Below, in pieces: positions 1-9,679 of a DNA stretch of 64,000 bases (position 1 is the stretch's first letter; each line of letters opens with the position of its first letter). Source of the DNA: Trinickia symbiotica (GTDB lineage: Bacteria; Pseudomonadota; Gammaproteobacteria; Burkholderiales; Burkholderiaceae); assembly GCF_002934455.1 (NCBI RefSeq), contig NZ_PTIR01000015.1:113165-177164 (forward strand), written 5' to 3'. The notes below the pieces were generated by a model. The model saw only the letters and a program-made list of their open reading frames with translations, did not search any database and had not been told where the DNA came from. Position numbers and translations under genes: made by a program.

Positions 1-294
1 GCCGGCGCGCAGGTGATCGCGATTACGTCGAGCAACACCCCGCTCGCAAAACGCGCGACGGTGGCACTCGAGACCGACCACATCGAGATTCGCGAATCGC
101 AGCTCTCGATGATCTCGCGCATTCTGCATCTGCTCATGATCGACATCCTGGCGGTAGGCGTCGCGATCCGGCGCGCCGTACCAAACTCGGACGTCGCGGA
201 GGCCGTCGTCAAGGCCCGTGCGGCAGGCACCGACGAATCCGTCGCCGTGCTCGATTGGCTCAGCCACGGCGCGGCGTCGTCAGCCACCGACTGA
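1..294 (+). CDS. MurR/RpiR family transcriptional regulator, C-terminal part (5' truncated by window edge)
   Basis: The frame is open from base 1 and stops with TGA at 292-294, so only the last 97 residues are visible. They read as the end of a SIS (sugar isomerase) domain: a beta strand VIAITSS followed by a stretch on a sugar-phosphate-like loop (SNTPLAKRA) and a final helical part with hydrophobic [15 protein letters not shown]. In the RpiR family the missing N-terminus is a helix-turn-helix and the SIS domain senses a phosphosugar. The family assignment rests on this tail only; the regulated pathway cannot be told because the upstream neighbours lie outside the window. Confidence 0.7.
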   Translation, partial: AGAQVIAITSSNTPLAKRATVALETDHIEIRESQLSMISRILHLLMIDILAVGVAIRRAVPNSDVAEAVVKARAAGTDESVAVLDWLSHGAASSATD

Positions 295-699
295 AGGAGG
301 GCCGCGGGGCGGGCAATTTCGTCGTTGCGCAATGCAGCAAAATACCTGCCCCAACGTAGTGCAAAAGACACAAGCACCGCCTCAGGCAAAGAATCCGGTC
401 CCGATACTTGTCGCGTTCTCGCAACGGTATTTTTACAGTTTTAAGCGTTCCCTTTCATTGAAAGCCAAGCGTCTTGCGGCTTTCAAGAAGGCACTCACTG
501 AAACAGTCTTTTGCTGCTATCGCAATAATTCGTAGCAACTAGTATTTACACCAATGAGGCGGCGGATTACGACTGCCTAGTATCCCCGAGACTGCCTGGA
601 CCCGCGGCGGGGACCACTCGTTCATGAGACGAGCGTGTCCGCTGCACTCAACACCCCGGGTGCTCACTTTGCAGTTCAATCGTCTCGGAGACCTCTTTA
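295..699 (+). other. Intergenic region upstream of the porin gene
   Basis: This 405-bp stretch has no supported gene. It holds a 9-bp inverted repeat at 458-486 and the porin leader. A GGAG sequence at about 687-690 sits 9 bases before the porin ATG and serves as its ribosome binding site. I could not assign convincing -35 and -10 boxes by eye. Confidence 0.5.
458..486. repeat. Inverted repeat (9-bp arms, 11-nt loop)
   Basis: TTGAAAGCC at 458-466 pairs with GGCTTTCAA at 478-486. No T-run follows, so it is not a typical intrinsic terminator. It could be a leader hairpin or operator before the porin, or the weak 3' end of the upstream transcript. Confidence 0.4.
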
Positions 700-1845
700 A
701 TGAAGAAATCGCTAATTGCTCTCGCAGTGACGAGCGCTGTTGCGGCACCGGCGTTTGCCCAAAACAGCGTGACGCTGTACGGCGTCATCGACATCGGCAT
801 CACCTACGTCAACAACACCGGCGGCCACTCGCAGTGGCAGATGCAAGACGGGATCGTGCAAGGCAGCCGCTGGGGCTTGAAGGGCGTTGAAGACCTGGGC
901 GGCGGCACGAAGGCCATCTTCCAGTTGGAAAACGGCTTCCACCCGGCGAACGGCGGGCTCGCTCAACACGGCCGCGAATTCGGTCGTCAGGCTTACGTCG
1001 GTTTGACCAACGACTCGTACGGTACGCTGACCCTGGGTCGCCAATACGACCCGGTCGTCGATATGGCACAGGCGACGACGTTCAACGGTCAGTGGGGCGC
1101 CCTCTTCTCGCACCCGGCTGACATCGACAACACCGACAACGGCTTCCGTATCAACAACGCCGTCAAGTACGTTTCGCCGAAGGTATACGGCTTGCAAGCC
1201 GAAGCCATGTACGCGTTCGGCGGTCAGGCTGGCGCGTTCAGCAGCCAAAGCACGGTCGGCGGCGGCCTGAGCTTCTCCACGGGTCCTCTCTATGTGGGCG
1301 CGGGCTATTTCTACGCCAAGGACCCGGCGGTGCAGTTCAACGACGGCAACTTCCTGGGTAACACGACCCCGCCGTCGCTGGCCGCGGCCCCCACGGACGG
1401 CATCTGGGGTCTCGTCGGTTCGCCGAGCAACATGCAAGTCATCAGCGCTGGCGCGACCTACAACGTCGGACCCCTGCTCGTCGGCGGCAATTTCTCGAAC
1501 GTGCGGTTCGACAACGCGAAAGGTGTGGGTGGCAATACGGTCTGGTTCAACAGCTATGAACTGTGGGGTCAGTACAGCCTGACGCCGGCGGCAACGCTCG
1601 GTGCCGGCTATACGTTCACGAACGGCAAGGACCACGGGACGGGCCAACGGCCGAAGTATGGCCAGGTCAATGCGATCGCCGACTACGCATTGTCGAAGCG
1701 TACCGATGTCTACCTGCTGGGCAGCTACCAGCATGCGATGAGCGGCGGCGTCACGGCGGACATCTACTCCGGGCTCTTCGCCGGCGGCGCGAGCACGAAC
1801 TCGAACCAGGTATCGGCCCGCGTGGCCATCCGCCACAAGTTCTAA
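700..1845 (+). CDS. Gram-negative outer-membrane porin (OmpC/Burkholderia type)
   Basis: The 381-residue protein begins with a clear Sec signal peptide (about residues 1-20, MKKSLIALAV..., ending APAFA before QNSVTLYGVID). The mature start SVTLYG is the standard first strand of Burkholderiaceae trimeric porins. The body has alternating amphipathic strands, a GSRWGLKG segment and RQAYVGL/GTLTLGRQYD, which are family signatures, and ends in a phenylalanine (RHKF), the usual outer-membrane assembly signal. It should form a general diffusion channel for small solutes. It stands alone, with a strong intrinsic terminator 90 bp downstream. Start choice is supported by GGAG 9 bases upstream. Substrate selectivity cannot be told. 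Confidence 0.93.
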   Translation: MKKSLIALAVTSAVAAPAFAQNSVTLYGVIDIGITYVNNTGGHSQWQMQDGIVQGSRWGLKGVEDLGGGTKAIFQLENGFHPANGGLAQHGREFGRQAYVGLTNDSYGTLTLGRQYDPVVDMAQATTFNGQWGALFSHPADIDNTDNGFRINNAVKYVSPKVYGLQAEAMYAFGGQAGAFSSQSTVGGGLSFSTGPLYVGAGYFYAKDPAVQFNDGNFLGNTTPPSLAAAPTDGIWGLVGSPSNMQVISAGATYNVGPLLVGGNFSNVRFDNAKGVGGNTVWFNSYELWGQYSLTPAATLGAGYTFTNGKDHGTGQRPKYGQVNAIADYALSKRTDVYLLGSYQHAMSGGVTADIYSGLFAGGASTNSNQVSARVAIRHKF

Positions 1846-1932
1846 GCAGCAACGGAACAACAGCAAAAACAACTCGCCGGACGGCAGGGCTTCGGCCCTG
1901 CCGGGACTCGACGAGATGCGCAGTACCCTCCG

Positions 1933-1961
1933 AAAGCGCCGCTTCACGCGGCGCTTTTTTT
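1933..1961 (+). terminator. Rho-independent terminator after the porin gene
   Basis: A perfect 10-bp stem (AAAGCGCCGC at 1933-1942 with GCGGCGCTTT at 1948-1957, 5-nt loop) is followed by further T residues on the plus strand. It ends the porin transcript; the convergent drug-transporter gene stops about 65 bp beyond it. Confidence 0.85.
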
Positions 1962-2025
1962 ATCGGCTATCGATCGAGCGAGAGGCCCGAGGCACAAGGA
2001 GCAAAGGGCAACGGTCAACGGTCAG

Positions 2026-3252
2026 CTAGCGTGGCACCGCCGTCCCATGCGCCGGCAACGCGTGCCAGCGTATGACGATCGTCCGCCCGACGTAGCAAAG
2101 CACGCCTGTCGCCAGAATCGTGATGCCCAGCCCCTTTGGCGTGCCGTTCTGCAGGGCACCGACGATGAGGCTCGCGAGCGCGCCCAGCGCCAGCTGCGCG
2201 GCGCCGAACACGGCCGCGGCGGCTCCCGCGTTCTTCGGATAGCGGTGCATGAGATCGGTGGTGCAATTGGCTGTCAGCACGCCCACGACGCCGACGACGA
2301 AGAACAGCGACGCGACAATCGACAACAATCCGCCCCACCCCGTCAGGCACGCAACTGCCACGGCGAACGAAGCGATGCAACTGACGAGCGATGCGCCGGC
2401 CACGAGCCGCAGCGATCCGAAGCGCCCGATCAATCGCGTATTGAGGAAGTTGCCGATCATGATGCCGACGATGTTGAGTCCGAACAGAAACCCATAGTGC
2501 TGCGGCCGGACGTGGAAGTAGTCGATATAGACGAACGGTGTCGCCGTGATGTAGGCGAACATCGAGCCGAACGCCATGCCGCCGCAAAGCATGTAGCCGA
2601 GCGCGACGGGATCGGTGACGAGCCGCCCGTAGATCGCGAACGACGCCCATACATCGACGCCCGCGCGTTTTTGCGCCGGCCATGACTCGCGCACGCGCGT
2701 GAATGCAAGCGCCGCGCAGAGCGCGCCGAAGACCGCGAGCACGACGAAGACGGCGCGCCAGCCGCCGAGCAGCAGCAATTGGCCGCCGATCAGCGGCGCG
2801 AACAGCGGACCGAGACTCGTCACGATGGCGATCATCGATAGGACGCGGGCGGCGTCGCGCGGTTCGTGCACGTCGCGCGCGATCGCGCGTGCCATCACCG
2901 AAGCGGCGCCGGCCCCGAGCGCTTGCACGAAGCGCACGCCGACGAGCAGTTGGATCGAGCCCGCGCTCGCGCAGACGATGCTCGCGATCAGAAAGAGCGC
3001 AAGGCCGACGAGCAGCACCGGCCGCCGGCCGAAGCGATCCGAGAGCGGCCCATAGAGCAGCATGCCGAGCGAGAAACCGGCCATGAAGCTCGTAAGCGTT
3101 GCCTGGGCGGCCGCGTCTGGAACGCTGAACACGCGCGCGATCGATGGCAGGCTGGGAAGATACATGTCGACGGCGATCGGGCCGCAAGCGGCGAGCGCGC
3201 CAAGCAGGATGATCAGCCGGATATCCGGCGTGCGCCTATCTGTCGGGGTCAT
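2026..3252 (-). CDS. Bcr/CflA family multidrug efflux MFS transporter
   Basis: The 408-residue protein has about twelve hydrophobic segments typical of the major facilitator superfamily. The N-terminal IRLIILLGALAACGPIAVDMYLPSLP matches the Bcr/CflA (DHA1) family signature with DMYLP in TM1, and the loop 2-3 motif GPLSDRFGRRPVLL is intact. Members export drugs such as bicyclomycin, chloramphenicol or sulfonamides by proton antiport. It is convergent with the porin gene and shares the intergenic terminator region. The ATG at 3252 lacks a strong ribosome binding site. Substrate is unknown. Confidence 0.9.
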   Translation of the reverse strand: MTPTDRRTPDIRLIILLGALAACGPIAVDMYLPSLPSIARVFSVPDAAAQATLTSFMAGFSLGMLLYGPLSDRFGRRPVLLVGLALFLIASIVCASAGSIQLLVGVRFVQALGAGAASVMARAIARDVHEPRDAARVLSMIAIVTSLGPLFAPLIGGQLLLLGGWRAVFVVLAVFGALCAALAFTRVRESWPAQKRAGVDVWASFAIYGRLVTDPVALGYMLCGGMAFGSMFAYITATPFVYIDYFHVRPQHYGFLFGLNIVGIMIGNFLNTRLIGRFGSLRLVAGASLVSCIASFAVAVACLTGWGGLLSIVASLFFVVGVVGVLTANCTTDLMHRYPKNAGAAAAVFGAAQLALGALASLIVGALQNGTPKGLGITILATGVLCYVGRTIVIRWHALPAHGTAVPR

Positions 3253-3781
3253 TCAAGGTGCTCGAAAAAAAACGGAGGCCCGTCAATGAAAGTTCTTCGG
3301 CTCCGAGCCGCAACCGTGTCGCAATGAACCGCGAAGCAAATCGAAAGGCTGATTCTACGCGAGCCGGACAAGCCGGTCTGGTCACCGTCAAGGACGCGCC
3401 GCGTCGGTCCCCACGGGGCGTAACGGTCGACCGCATGACCGTCCGCGACGGCGATCGACAATAGCCCAACCAACTACGAGCGGATTTCGTCCGATGTTTT
3501 TTTGAATCTCAAAACGGAGCCGGATGAAGGCGAATCACTGCTCAATATCGCCAAAAGCAGAAAGTTAAACCAGAAACACCACGCTTTCTGAAAGGGACGA
3601 GGAAACGTTTGCGCGTCAAGCCTCTGATGGCCGAGCGTAAGCAGGTTCGCGTCAAACCCGCCAACGAAACCTACGATTCAGACAAGGCGCACACCCAAGG
3701 CTGTAAATTATGAATTTTGCCTCTCGCACCGTTAGAATCGAACTAAACGCTGGCGTGGTTTTTTGGCGAGGGACCAATGAA
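3253..3781. other. Intergenic region between divergent MFS and AraC genes
   Basis: About 500 bp lie between the divergent transporter and the AraC-type regulator. I see no gene here; the short frames have no recognisable protein. It should hold both promoters. I found no convincing operator by eye. Confidence 0.4.
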
Positions 3782-4630
3782 ATGCTGTGGGCCGTGAATG
3801 GAGCTGGTCACCGCAAATGTGAACCAGACAACAACAAGGTTGGCATGACCGCTGGAATCGATGAATGCTCCGACAGCAACCATCGTGTCGCAATACTCAT
3901 TTGCGACGGCTGCTCCATGACGCATATCGTCGATATGCTTACGAAAGCTTGCGCACTCTTCACTGAAAACGGGCAATTCGCCGAGGACGGATGCCGGCTG
4001 AACATCCAGATATTGTCGAGCCGTACAGGATTCGTCTCGTGCGGCGACTGGTCGATACCCGTTTGGGCGGAAGCGCTGGAAAGTGCGACGCCGAGCGAGT
4101 TCGAGATGATCGTGATCGCACAGCGGCCCGCATTTGAGAAAACAGCGGAGCTCTCCAGCGTGCACGACTGGCTCGCGCAGGCAGGCCCCGACGTAAAGAT
4201 TATCGAGCTCGCCCCGGACGCGAAGAAGTTCCTCGCCGGGCACCCGGCCCTGACCGAAGGCGCGCGGCCGGTTCACCACAAGACTCCTCAGCTCAGCGAA
4301 AGAATCGAGGCCTCCATTCAATGGTTGAATGAGCATTATGCGGAGCGCATCTCAATATCAGCGATCGCGCAACGCGCATCGATGAGCGAACGCAATTTTC
4401 TGAGGCGATTCAAGGCCGAGGTGGGGCAAACCCCGAGCCAATACTTGTCGTCGATTCGGTTGGAGAGTGCAAGGCAACTTCTTCTGCATACGAACCTGCC
4501 AGTCGACAAGATCGCCCGTCACTGCGGATTTTTCAATGGAGATCATCTGAGAAAGCAATTCCTCAAGTATTTCGGTATTTCTCCCGCCAAGTACCGCGCG
4601 ACGAAATCCGAAAGACCTGACCTCCTGTAG
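3782..4630 (+). CDS. GlxA-type AraC family transcriptional regulator (DJ-1/PfpI-like sensor domain)
   Basis: The C-terminal ~100 residues form two AraC helix-turn-helix motifs: ISISAIAQRASMSERNFLRRF, then PVDKIARHCGFFNGDHLRKQF with FGISPAKYR. The N-terminal half starts with RVAILICDGCSMTHIVDML, the first strand and helix of a DJ-1/PfpI-like amidotransferase fold, as in GlxA and FtrA regulators. I prefer the ATG at 3782 (282 residues) because GAGGGA lies 8 bases upstream and because it gives the same N-terminal length as the paralog at 8379-9392; an in-frame ATG at 3710 would add 24 residues. It converges with the kinase gene, 4 bp from its stop. Targets are unknown; proximity suggests a role in the EPS region. 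Confidence 0.85.
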   Translation: MLWAVNGAGHRKCEPDNNKVGMTAGIDECSDSNHRVAILICDGCSMTHIVDMLTKACALFTENGQFAEDGCRLNIQILSSRTGFVSCGDWSIPVWAEALESATPSEFEMIVIAQRPAFEKTAELSSVHDWLAQAGPDVKIIELAPDAKKFLAGHPALTEGARPVHHKTPQLSERIEASIQWLNEHYAERISISAIAQRASMSERNFLRRFKAEVGQTPSQYLSSIRLESARQLLLHTNLPVDKIARHCGFFNGDHLRKQFLKYFGISPAKYRATKSERPDLL

Positions 4631-4634
4631 TTAC

Positions 4635-6107
4635 TTAATTCTCGGCGACCAATGCTTCGAGAGGCAGAATGGCGGTCAACGAGAAACCCGCGCCCGGCGC
4701 CGTTCGAATCCGGATTTCGCCATTCAACCGGGCAGCTCGTTCACGCAGTCCGAGCAAGCCGAGCGAATGTCGGCTCGGACTTGCGTCGCGCGCGGCACCA
4801 CGGCCATTGTCGCTGATCCGCACGATGCAGTACCGGCTGTCGTGCTCGATCGCGACCACGACTTCAGTTGCGCCCGAATGTCGCGCAACGTTGGTCAGCG
4901 ACTCCTGGACGATGCGGAAGACCTCGATCCTGCTTTCGCGGCTGAATGCCATGCCGGCAACATCGAAGCGGCTGGTTACGCGCATGCCCGAGCGTATCGA
5001 AAACTCCTTGATCAGCCATTCAATGGTCGGAATCAACCCGAGATCGTCGAGCATCGCCGGGCGCAGGTCGGCCGAGATTCTCCGCACGGAGTCGATCAAA
5101 CCATCGATCAATGTATAGATGCCGCGCAAGCCCACCGAGGATCGTGACGACACCTCCATGTCGAGATCTTGCTCGAGCAGCGTCACCGCCATTTTTAGCG
5201 CGGTCAGTTGTTGCCCCAGATCGTCATGGAGTTCTCTGGCAATGCGGGCCTTTTCCTCTTCTCTGACCTGTTGCGTATGCCCCGACAATCGCTTCAGTTC
5301 TTCGCGAGACGTCCGCAACGCCTCCTCGTTTCGTTTGCGATCGCTGATGTCGATCACCCAGCTCACCATGCGATAGGGCTTGCCGGCAAGATCCCAAAGC
5401 GCCTGCCCGCGGGACTGTACCCAGCGGAATTGACCCGATCGGGTCGACACACGATATTCCACGTCGAAGGGTCGCCGGTGCTTTAGATGCGCGTTCAAGG
5501 CCTCCCTGACCTTGCCGGTGTCGTCCGGATGAATCGCATCGAGATGCGCCCGCCTCTCATTGGGTAGCTCATGATCTCCATATCCCAGAATCGCCTTGAA
5601 TTGAGGCGAAAAATAGATTTCGTCCGATTGCAGATTCCAGTCCCACAGGCCCGCGGCTGCCCCTCGTACGACAAGCTGAAATCGCTCCTCGCTCGCCGCG
5701 AGTGCCGCAGCGGCACTGTGCCGCTCTATGGCGTAGTGAATGGCGCGCCTCAGTAACGACGGTTCGATGTCCCGCTTGAGTAAATAATCCTGCGCGCCCT
5801 CGTGTATCGCCAGCAAACCGACGGACATGTCGTCGAGCCCAGTGAGCACGAGCACCGGCAGATCGGGGGCCTGCCGATGAAATGCGCGAAACGTATCCAG
5901 CCCTTGCGCGTCGGGCAAGCCCAGGTCGAGGAGCACGACATCGACTCGTGCCGCGCGCAACTGGGCCGCAGCCTCCGACAGCCGCTCGGCCCTCAGCAAG
6001 CGAAGCTTGAATGCCGAAACTTCGGAGAGCGCATCCTCGATGAGCCAAGCATCTGTCGGACTGTCTTCGACGAGGAGAACCTGAACTTCCGCGTCGGGTG
6101 AGTTCAT
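4635..6107 (-). CDS. Soluble hybrid sensor: receiver, PAS and NarL-type histidine kinase
   Basis: In order the 490-residue protein has a response-regulator receiver domain (residues ~8-125, [10 protein letters not shown] and phospho-acceptor D61 in VVLLDLGLP), a PAS/PAC domain (~145-265, ending WVIDISDRKR), a HisKA_3 dimerisation domain with H294 in ARELHDDLGQQ, and an HATPase with N-box QESLTNVARHSG and DNGRGA. There are no membrane segments, so it acts in the cytoplasm. The first ATG-like frame extends 34 residues further upstream, but the ATG at 6107 overlaps the stop of the response regulator (ATGA), so it is preferred and suggests translational coupling. A receiver fused in front of a kinase suggests that another phosphodonor controls it. 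The output is unknown; it lies beside the EPS regulators. Confidence 0.9.
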   Translation of the reverse strand: MNSPDAEVQVLLVEDSPTDAWLIEDALSEVSAFKLRLLRAERLSEAAAQLRAARVDVVLLDLGLPDAQGLDTFRAFHRQAPDLPVLVLTGLDDMSVGLLAIHEGAQDYLLKRDIEPSLLRRAIHYAIERHSAAAALAASEERFQLVVRGAAAGLWDWNLQSDEIYFSPQFKAILGYGDHELPNERRAHLDAIHPDDTGKVREALNAHLKHRRPFDVEYRVSTRSGQFRWVQSRGQALWDLAGKPYRMVSWVIDISDRKRNEEALRTSREELKRLSGHTQQVREEEKARIARELHDDLGQQLTALKMAVTLLEQDLDMEVSSRSSVGLRGIYTLIDGLIDSVRRISADLRPAMLDDLGLIPTIEWLIKEFSIRSGMRVTSRFDVAGMAFSRESRIEVFRIVQESLTNVARHSGATEVVVAIEHDSRYCIVRISDNGRGAARDASPSRHSLGLLGLRERAARLNGEIRIRTAPGAGFSLTAILPLEALVAEN

Positions 6108-6556
6108 GGCTTGACCGGAGGAAGGGTAACCACGCTGAACCAGAAGTCGCTGATGCTGCGCACTACGTCCGTGAACTTTTCGAAGTCGACTGGCTTGGTG
6201 ATATAGCAATTCGCGTGGAGACCGTATGACCTCAGAACATCTTCCTCCGCTTTCGATGTCGTCAAGACCACGACCGGGATATCGCTCAACGCGGGATCGC
6301 GTTTCAATTCCTGAAGCACTTCCCGACCACTCATTTTCGGCAGATTCAGATCGAGAATGATGAGTCCTGGTCGGTGTGCGGAGCCGTTCGGCCCTCGTTG
6401 CTTCAAATAGCGCATCGCAGCCACTCCGTCTTCAACGACATGGAGCGGATTCAACACGCGGTACTCGAGCAACGCCTCGCGCGTCATCATCGCATCCGAG
6501 GGGCTGTCCTCCACCAGAAGAATGTCTACGAGGCTGCGCGACATGTCGATCACCAT
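6104..6556 (-). CDS. Single-domain response regulator (CheY/Rcp1-like)
   Basis: This 150-residue protein is only a receiver domain: acidic pocket VEDSPSDAMMTREAL, phospho-acceptor D69 in [14 protein letters not shown], the switch threonine in [12 protein letters not shown] and lysine in NCYITKPVDF. There is no DNA-binding output. Such stand-alone receivers act as phosphate shuttles or by protein contact. It is cotranscribed with the hybrid kinase (4-bp ATGA overlap). It closely resembles the regulator at 43069-43524, down to the same DFW..VVTLPP tail, though the two partner kinases are of different types. An internal start at M5 is possible. Confidence 0.92.
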   Translation of the reverse strand: MVIDMSRSLVDILLVEDSPSDAMMTREALLEYRVLNPLHVVEDGVAAMRYLKQRGPNGSAHRPGLIILDLNLPKMSGREVLQELKRDPALSDIPVVVLTTSKAEEDVLRSYGLHANCYITKPVDFEKFTDVVRSISDFWFSVVTLPPVKP

Positions 6557-6866
6557 GCACCGTCCCTTCGCATCGTGCGATTGAAGGCTTTCCCAACGGT
6601 AGCTCTCGGCAAGGCAAAGCGCTTGACTTCGGCTTCCCGCTCACGTGTGCCAACAAGCACGACTTTGAAGAATGAAGCTCCAAAAAGTATGCGCGCAGCT
6701 GCAAACCGACTGAGCGTGTCGTCTAGCCGCGGTGGCAACCGAAACCCAAGTCGACAAGAAAAAAATGACTGAGAAATGAATTGCAGTATAGACGGCGACA
6801 TCGGCTCGACAAGAAGAAAAAACAACTGATATCGCTGACGTTGATGCTGCCCAACATCGCGCGGGG
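6557..6866. other. Intergenic region upstream of the response regulator
   Basis: This 310-bp stretch separates the end of the sigma-54 activator gene from the start of the response-regulator gene (same strand). No gene is supported. A short A-rich element, TCGACAAGAA followed by an A-run, appears twice (from 6751 and from 6806). No GG-N10-GC promoter was found on the minus strand. Confidence 0.35.
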
Positions 6867-8243
6867 TTATGCGCTGATTCGCTCGTTATCGAAGATCCGA
6901 TACTTTCGCATCTTTTCCCACAAGACCTTCCGACTGATCCCCAAATACTGTGCCGTTTCCTGGCGCCGCCACCCGTTCGTTGCCAGCGCTTCGAGCACGC
7001 GGCTCCGATCGGCCATGTCCAACCTGTTTCGCCCCATGGCTGATTCGGATATCCGTTCCGCCAATGTAGCCTGTATTCTCTGCGCGTTCGCGAGCAGACT
7101 GCGTAACCGCGGGGCGTCCCAGGCCCGAGTCTGCATCACCGTGACCCCGACTCTCTCGGCCAGGTTACGGAGCTCTCGCACGTTGCCGGGAAATCGCATC
7201 TGCGAGATCGCGGTGCACAGCCACTGCGGCACGTCTGGCAGCGCCGCACGCAGTTCGTCACCCAGCATCGCGGCGATGACCGACTTGAAGATGGCGATCT
7301 TGTCGATCTCGCCCCGCTCCTCGAGCGACGGAACATGCAACTCGATGACGGCGAGCCGATAGTAAAGATCGGCCCGAAATGCGCCGTCCCTCACGAGGTA
7401 AGGAAGGTCCTTGTTGGTCGCCGCGAGAACACGAAGGTCCACCTGCACCGGCGTCCCGGCCCCGACCCTCGTCACCGCGCCATCCTCCAGCACTCGCAAA
7501 AGCTTCACCTGCTGATGGAGCGGCAGATCGCCGATCTCGTCGAGAAACAATGTGCCGCCGTGGGCTCGTTCGAAATAGCCCTTGTGCGTACCCACCGCGC
7601 CCGTAAACGCTCCTTTTGCGTGGCCGAAAAAAAGCGATTCGAAGAGGCCATCAGGAACCGCGCCACAATTGACAGGCACGAACGATCCTATGCAGCGACG
7701 CGAGTGCTTCTGATGCAGCAACTGCGCAATGCGCTCCTTTCCGACCCCCGTCTCGCCGCGGATCAGGACGCTCGTATTGAAATCGGCAACCATGTCGACT
7801 TCACGAAGTAATGCCCGCATACATTCGGACTGTGCCACCATCGCACCGGCGTCAGTCGCTCGGGTGGCACTCGCCTGCAATCGCACCGCGAGATTCGCGA
7901 CCATGGTGCGTAGCCCCGCGCGTGAAAAATCGAGCGGCAATGCATGGAAGTCTTGCGGCAAAAGCTGACCTGGCCCCCGTGGCACTTCGCCGATCCAGAT
8001 GATCGGCATCGAGATGGCGCGCTGGCATTCGCCGATCGCCGCGGCGGATCCGTCGATCACGGTGGTGCTTATCATCGCCAGCGATGCGCGCGACGGACTT
8101 GCCGTCGCCGGGATCGCCAGCTCGTCGGTCGGAATGATGTTGATGTCGACACCGTTCAGGTAGCGCGCAACACGGTCGGCGAGGTCGACGTCCCCTCCCA
8201 GTACATAGATATCGAGTTCGCCAATTTGGTCAGCGCCTTTCAT
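6867..8243 (-). CDS. VpsR/BerB-like sigma-54-dependent transcriptional activator
   Basis: The 458-residue protein has three parts. Residues ~1-125 form a divergent receiver-like domain ([19 protein letters not shown]) in which I see no clear phospho-acceptor pocket. Residues ~140-375 form an AAA+ sigma-54 interaction domain with Walker A GETGVGKE, intact sigma-54 contact loop GAFTGA, Walker [12 protein letters not shown] and FRADLYYRL. The end is a Fis-type helix-turn-helix ([19 protein letters not shown]). VpsR of Vibrio and BerB of Burkholderia cenocepacia, relatives with this layout, bind c-di-GMP and switch on EPS genes with RpoN. I start at the ATG at 8243 rather than the GTG at 8276. 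The gene adjoins an EPS locus bearing sigma-54 promoters, so it is the likely activator. Confidence 0.85.
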   Translation of the reverse strand: MKGADQIGELDIYVLGGDVDLADRVARYLNGVDINIIPTDELAIPATASPSRASLAMISTTVIDGSAAAIGECQRAISMPIIWIGEVPRGPGQLLPQDFHALPLDFSRAGLRTMVANLAVRLQASATRATDAGAMVAQSECMRALLREVDMVADFNTSVLIRGETGVGKERIAQLLHQKHSRRCIGSFVPVNCGAVPDGLFESLFFGHAKGAFTGAVGTHKGYFERAHGGTLFLDEIGDLPLHQQVKLLRVLEDGAVTRVGAGTPVQVDLRVLAATNKDLPYLVRDGAFRADLYYRLAVIELHVPSLEERGEIDKIAIFKSVIAAMLGDELRAALPDVPQWLCTAISQMRFPGNVRELRNLAERVGVTVMQTRAWDAPRLRSLLANAQRIQATLAERISESAMGRNRLDMADRSRVLEALATNGWRRQETAQYLGISRKVLWEKMRKYRIFDNERISA

Positions 8244-8378
8244 CTTTCGCTCGTCAGTGGACGGGCCCGCTTGCACGACTCGTAGCGAGCGTTAAGTCTC
8301 GCGAAGTCGGTGCGCAGCCCTGAGAATCGTTTCCAGCCGATTGATTCGGATTGTTTCTTTCAAAAAGTCAACCGAAAA

Positions 8379-9392
8379 TTAATCGACACCCATGTCAGCG
8401 GCCGACCGCATGATACTGACTCGCGTCGAACGGTATTCCGCCGGTGTTATGCCAAACCTTTTCAAAAATTGCTTGCGCAAATGATCGCCGTTAAAGAGGC
8501 CACAGTGGCGCGCAATTTTGTCCATCGGCAGCGCGGTATTGTCCAACAAAGACCTGGCGCTCTCCAATCGGACCTTCGAGAGATACTCGTGGGGGGTCAT
8601 CCCGACTTCACTCCTGAATCGGCGCTGGAAATTCCGCTCGCTCATCAACGCCAGCTTGGCCATCTCCGATATGGATACACGTTCGCCGTAGTGCTCTTTC
8701 AGCCACTGAACGGCAGTCTCGATCCTCTCGCTAAGACCGGAAATTTCGGGTTGTCCAGCGGAGACCGCGAGGGTTCGCATACGCAGCGCGATCGAAGCCT
8801 TCAATGCCGTTTGATGCGTGCTGCGCTCCGTTTCTGAAGCGATCTGCCGGCTCTTCGCTGTTCGCCCGTTGCGTTCGGCGCCAGCGTGATCCAGCGCACT
8901 CGAGGCTCCAGGTAAGCCGGGAAAGCCCGCCACCATTACCGCTCCGGCTTGCAAAAAAAGCGGGATTATCTCACTCTTTCCGTCAGCGTCCGCGAGCCAT
9001 GAAAGAATTTCCGCGTCGCAAGTGGCCGAATCGGGAAATGGCTGCGGCACGACGATTGCATCGAAATCGGCCGGGTCGACATCGCTAACGGCGACAGACC
9101 ATACCGGCATCGAGGAATTTTCCCGAAAAACGAAACCGGCGTGGCCGGAGACAACTGTAATGCTCCCGTTTTGGCAATGGGTGGCCTGCTCCTTTCCGAC
9201 GCCAAACCGCTCACAGGTCCTCGCCAAGGTTTGCGCGACGTCAATCAATGGAAACTCATCATGCACGAGAATAGCGACACGTAGGCCGCTGCCGAAGTTC
9301 GCCGTGAAACGGTTCCCGATGTCTTGTTGCTCGGCGACGGGTTGGTACGCGTACTTCACTGTTGGCTGGCTTTCGCTCTTACTTGAAGTCAT
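8379..9392 (-). CDS. GlxA-type AraC family transcriptional regulator
   Basis: The 337-residue protein has a DJ-1/PfpI-like N-terminal domain starting at RVAILVHDEFPLIDVAQTL (about residue 38) and a C-terminal AraC DNA-binding domain: VSISEMAKLALMSERNFQRRF, then MDKIARHCGLFNGDHLRKQF and FGITPAEYRS. GAGGGG precedes the ATG by 4 bases. It is clearly paralogous to the gene at 3782-4630; the DNA-recognition helices are almost the same (SERNF.RRF, GDHLRKQFLK.FGI), suggesting overlapping DNA targets. It sits on the same strand upstream of the sigma-54 activator with about 135 bp between them. Confidence 0.88.
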   Translation of the reverse strand: MTSSKSESQPTVKYAYQPVAEQQDIGNRFTANFGSGLRVAILVHDEFPLIDVAQTLARTCERFGVGKEQATHCQNGSITVVSGHAGFVFRENSSMPVWSVAVSDVDPADFDAIVVPQPFPDSATCDAEILSWLADADGKSEIIPLFLQAGAVMVAGFPGLPGASSALDHAGAERNGRTAKSRQIASETERSTHQTALKASIALRMRTLAVSAGQPEISGLSERIETAVQWLKEHYGERVSISEMAKLALMSERNFQRRFRSEVGMTPHEYLSKVRLESARSLLDNTALPMDKIARHCGLFNGDHLRKQFLKRFGITPAEYRSTRVSIMRSAADMGVD

Positions 9393-9679
9393 AAACCCCT
9401 CGTTATGGCTGGCAAGTCGACGTTCCGCACCGCGTCATAAGTCTACCTATATCTTTTTCCGCCCACAGGGGTTTTGTCGGAACGGTAGGTTTTGTTGGCA
9501 GAATTTGCGTGAGTCAATCTCATCCGCATGAGGGCAAAATCCGGAAATTCTTTCCAATTGTCAACAACAAACGAGCGATTATATATATGTAATATTCACC
9601 AAAAATCGGGACGCGGAAATATACAGACCTGCCTGTTCAGTTCCGGTGTCATTGACGTGCTTCACCTGCGGCCCCTACA
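9393..9679. other. Intergenic region, end of EPS operon to AraC promoter
   Basis: This 287-bp region holds the upstream sequence of the AraC gene and the 3' end of the main EPS operon. Bases ~9530-9610 are unusually AT-rich for this genome, including a TA-repeat run (TTATATATATG), which fits a promoter. No gene or clear terminator is seen. Confidence 0.35.

Noticed and set aside
712..1947. 411-codon minus-strand frame opposite the porin gene
   Set aside because: Antisense shadow of a high-GC gene; composition is Arg/Val/Ala-rich and no motif is seen, while the plus frame is a clear porin.
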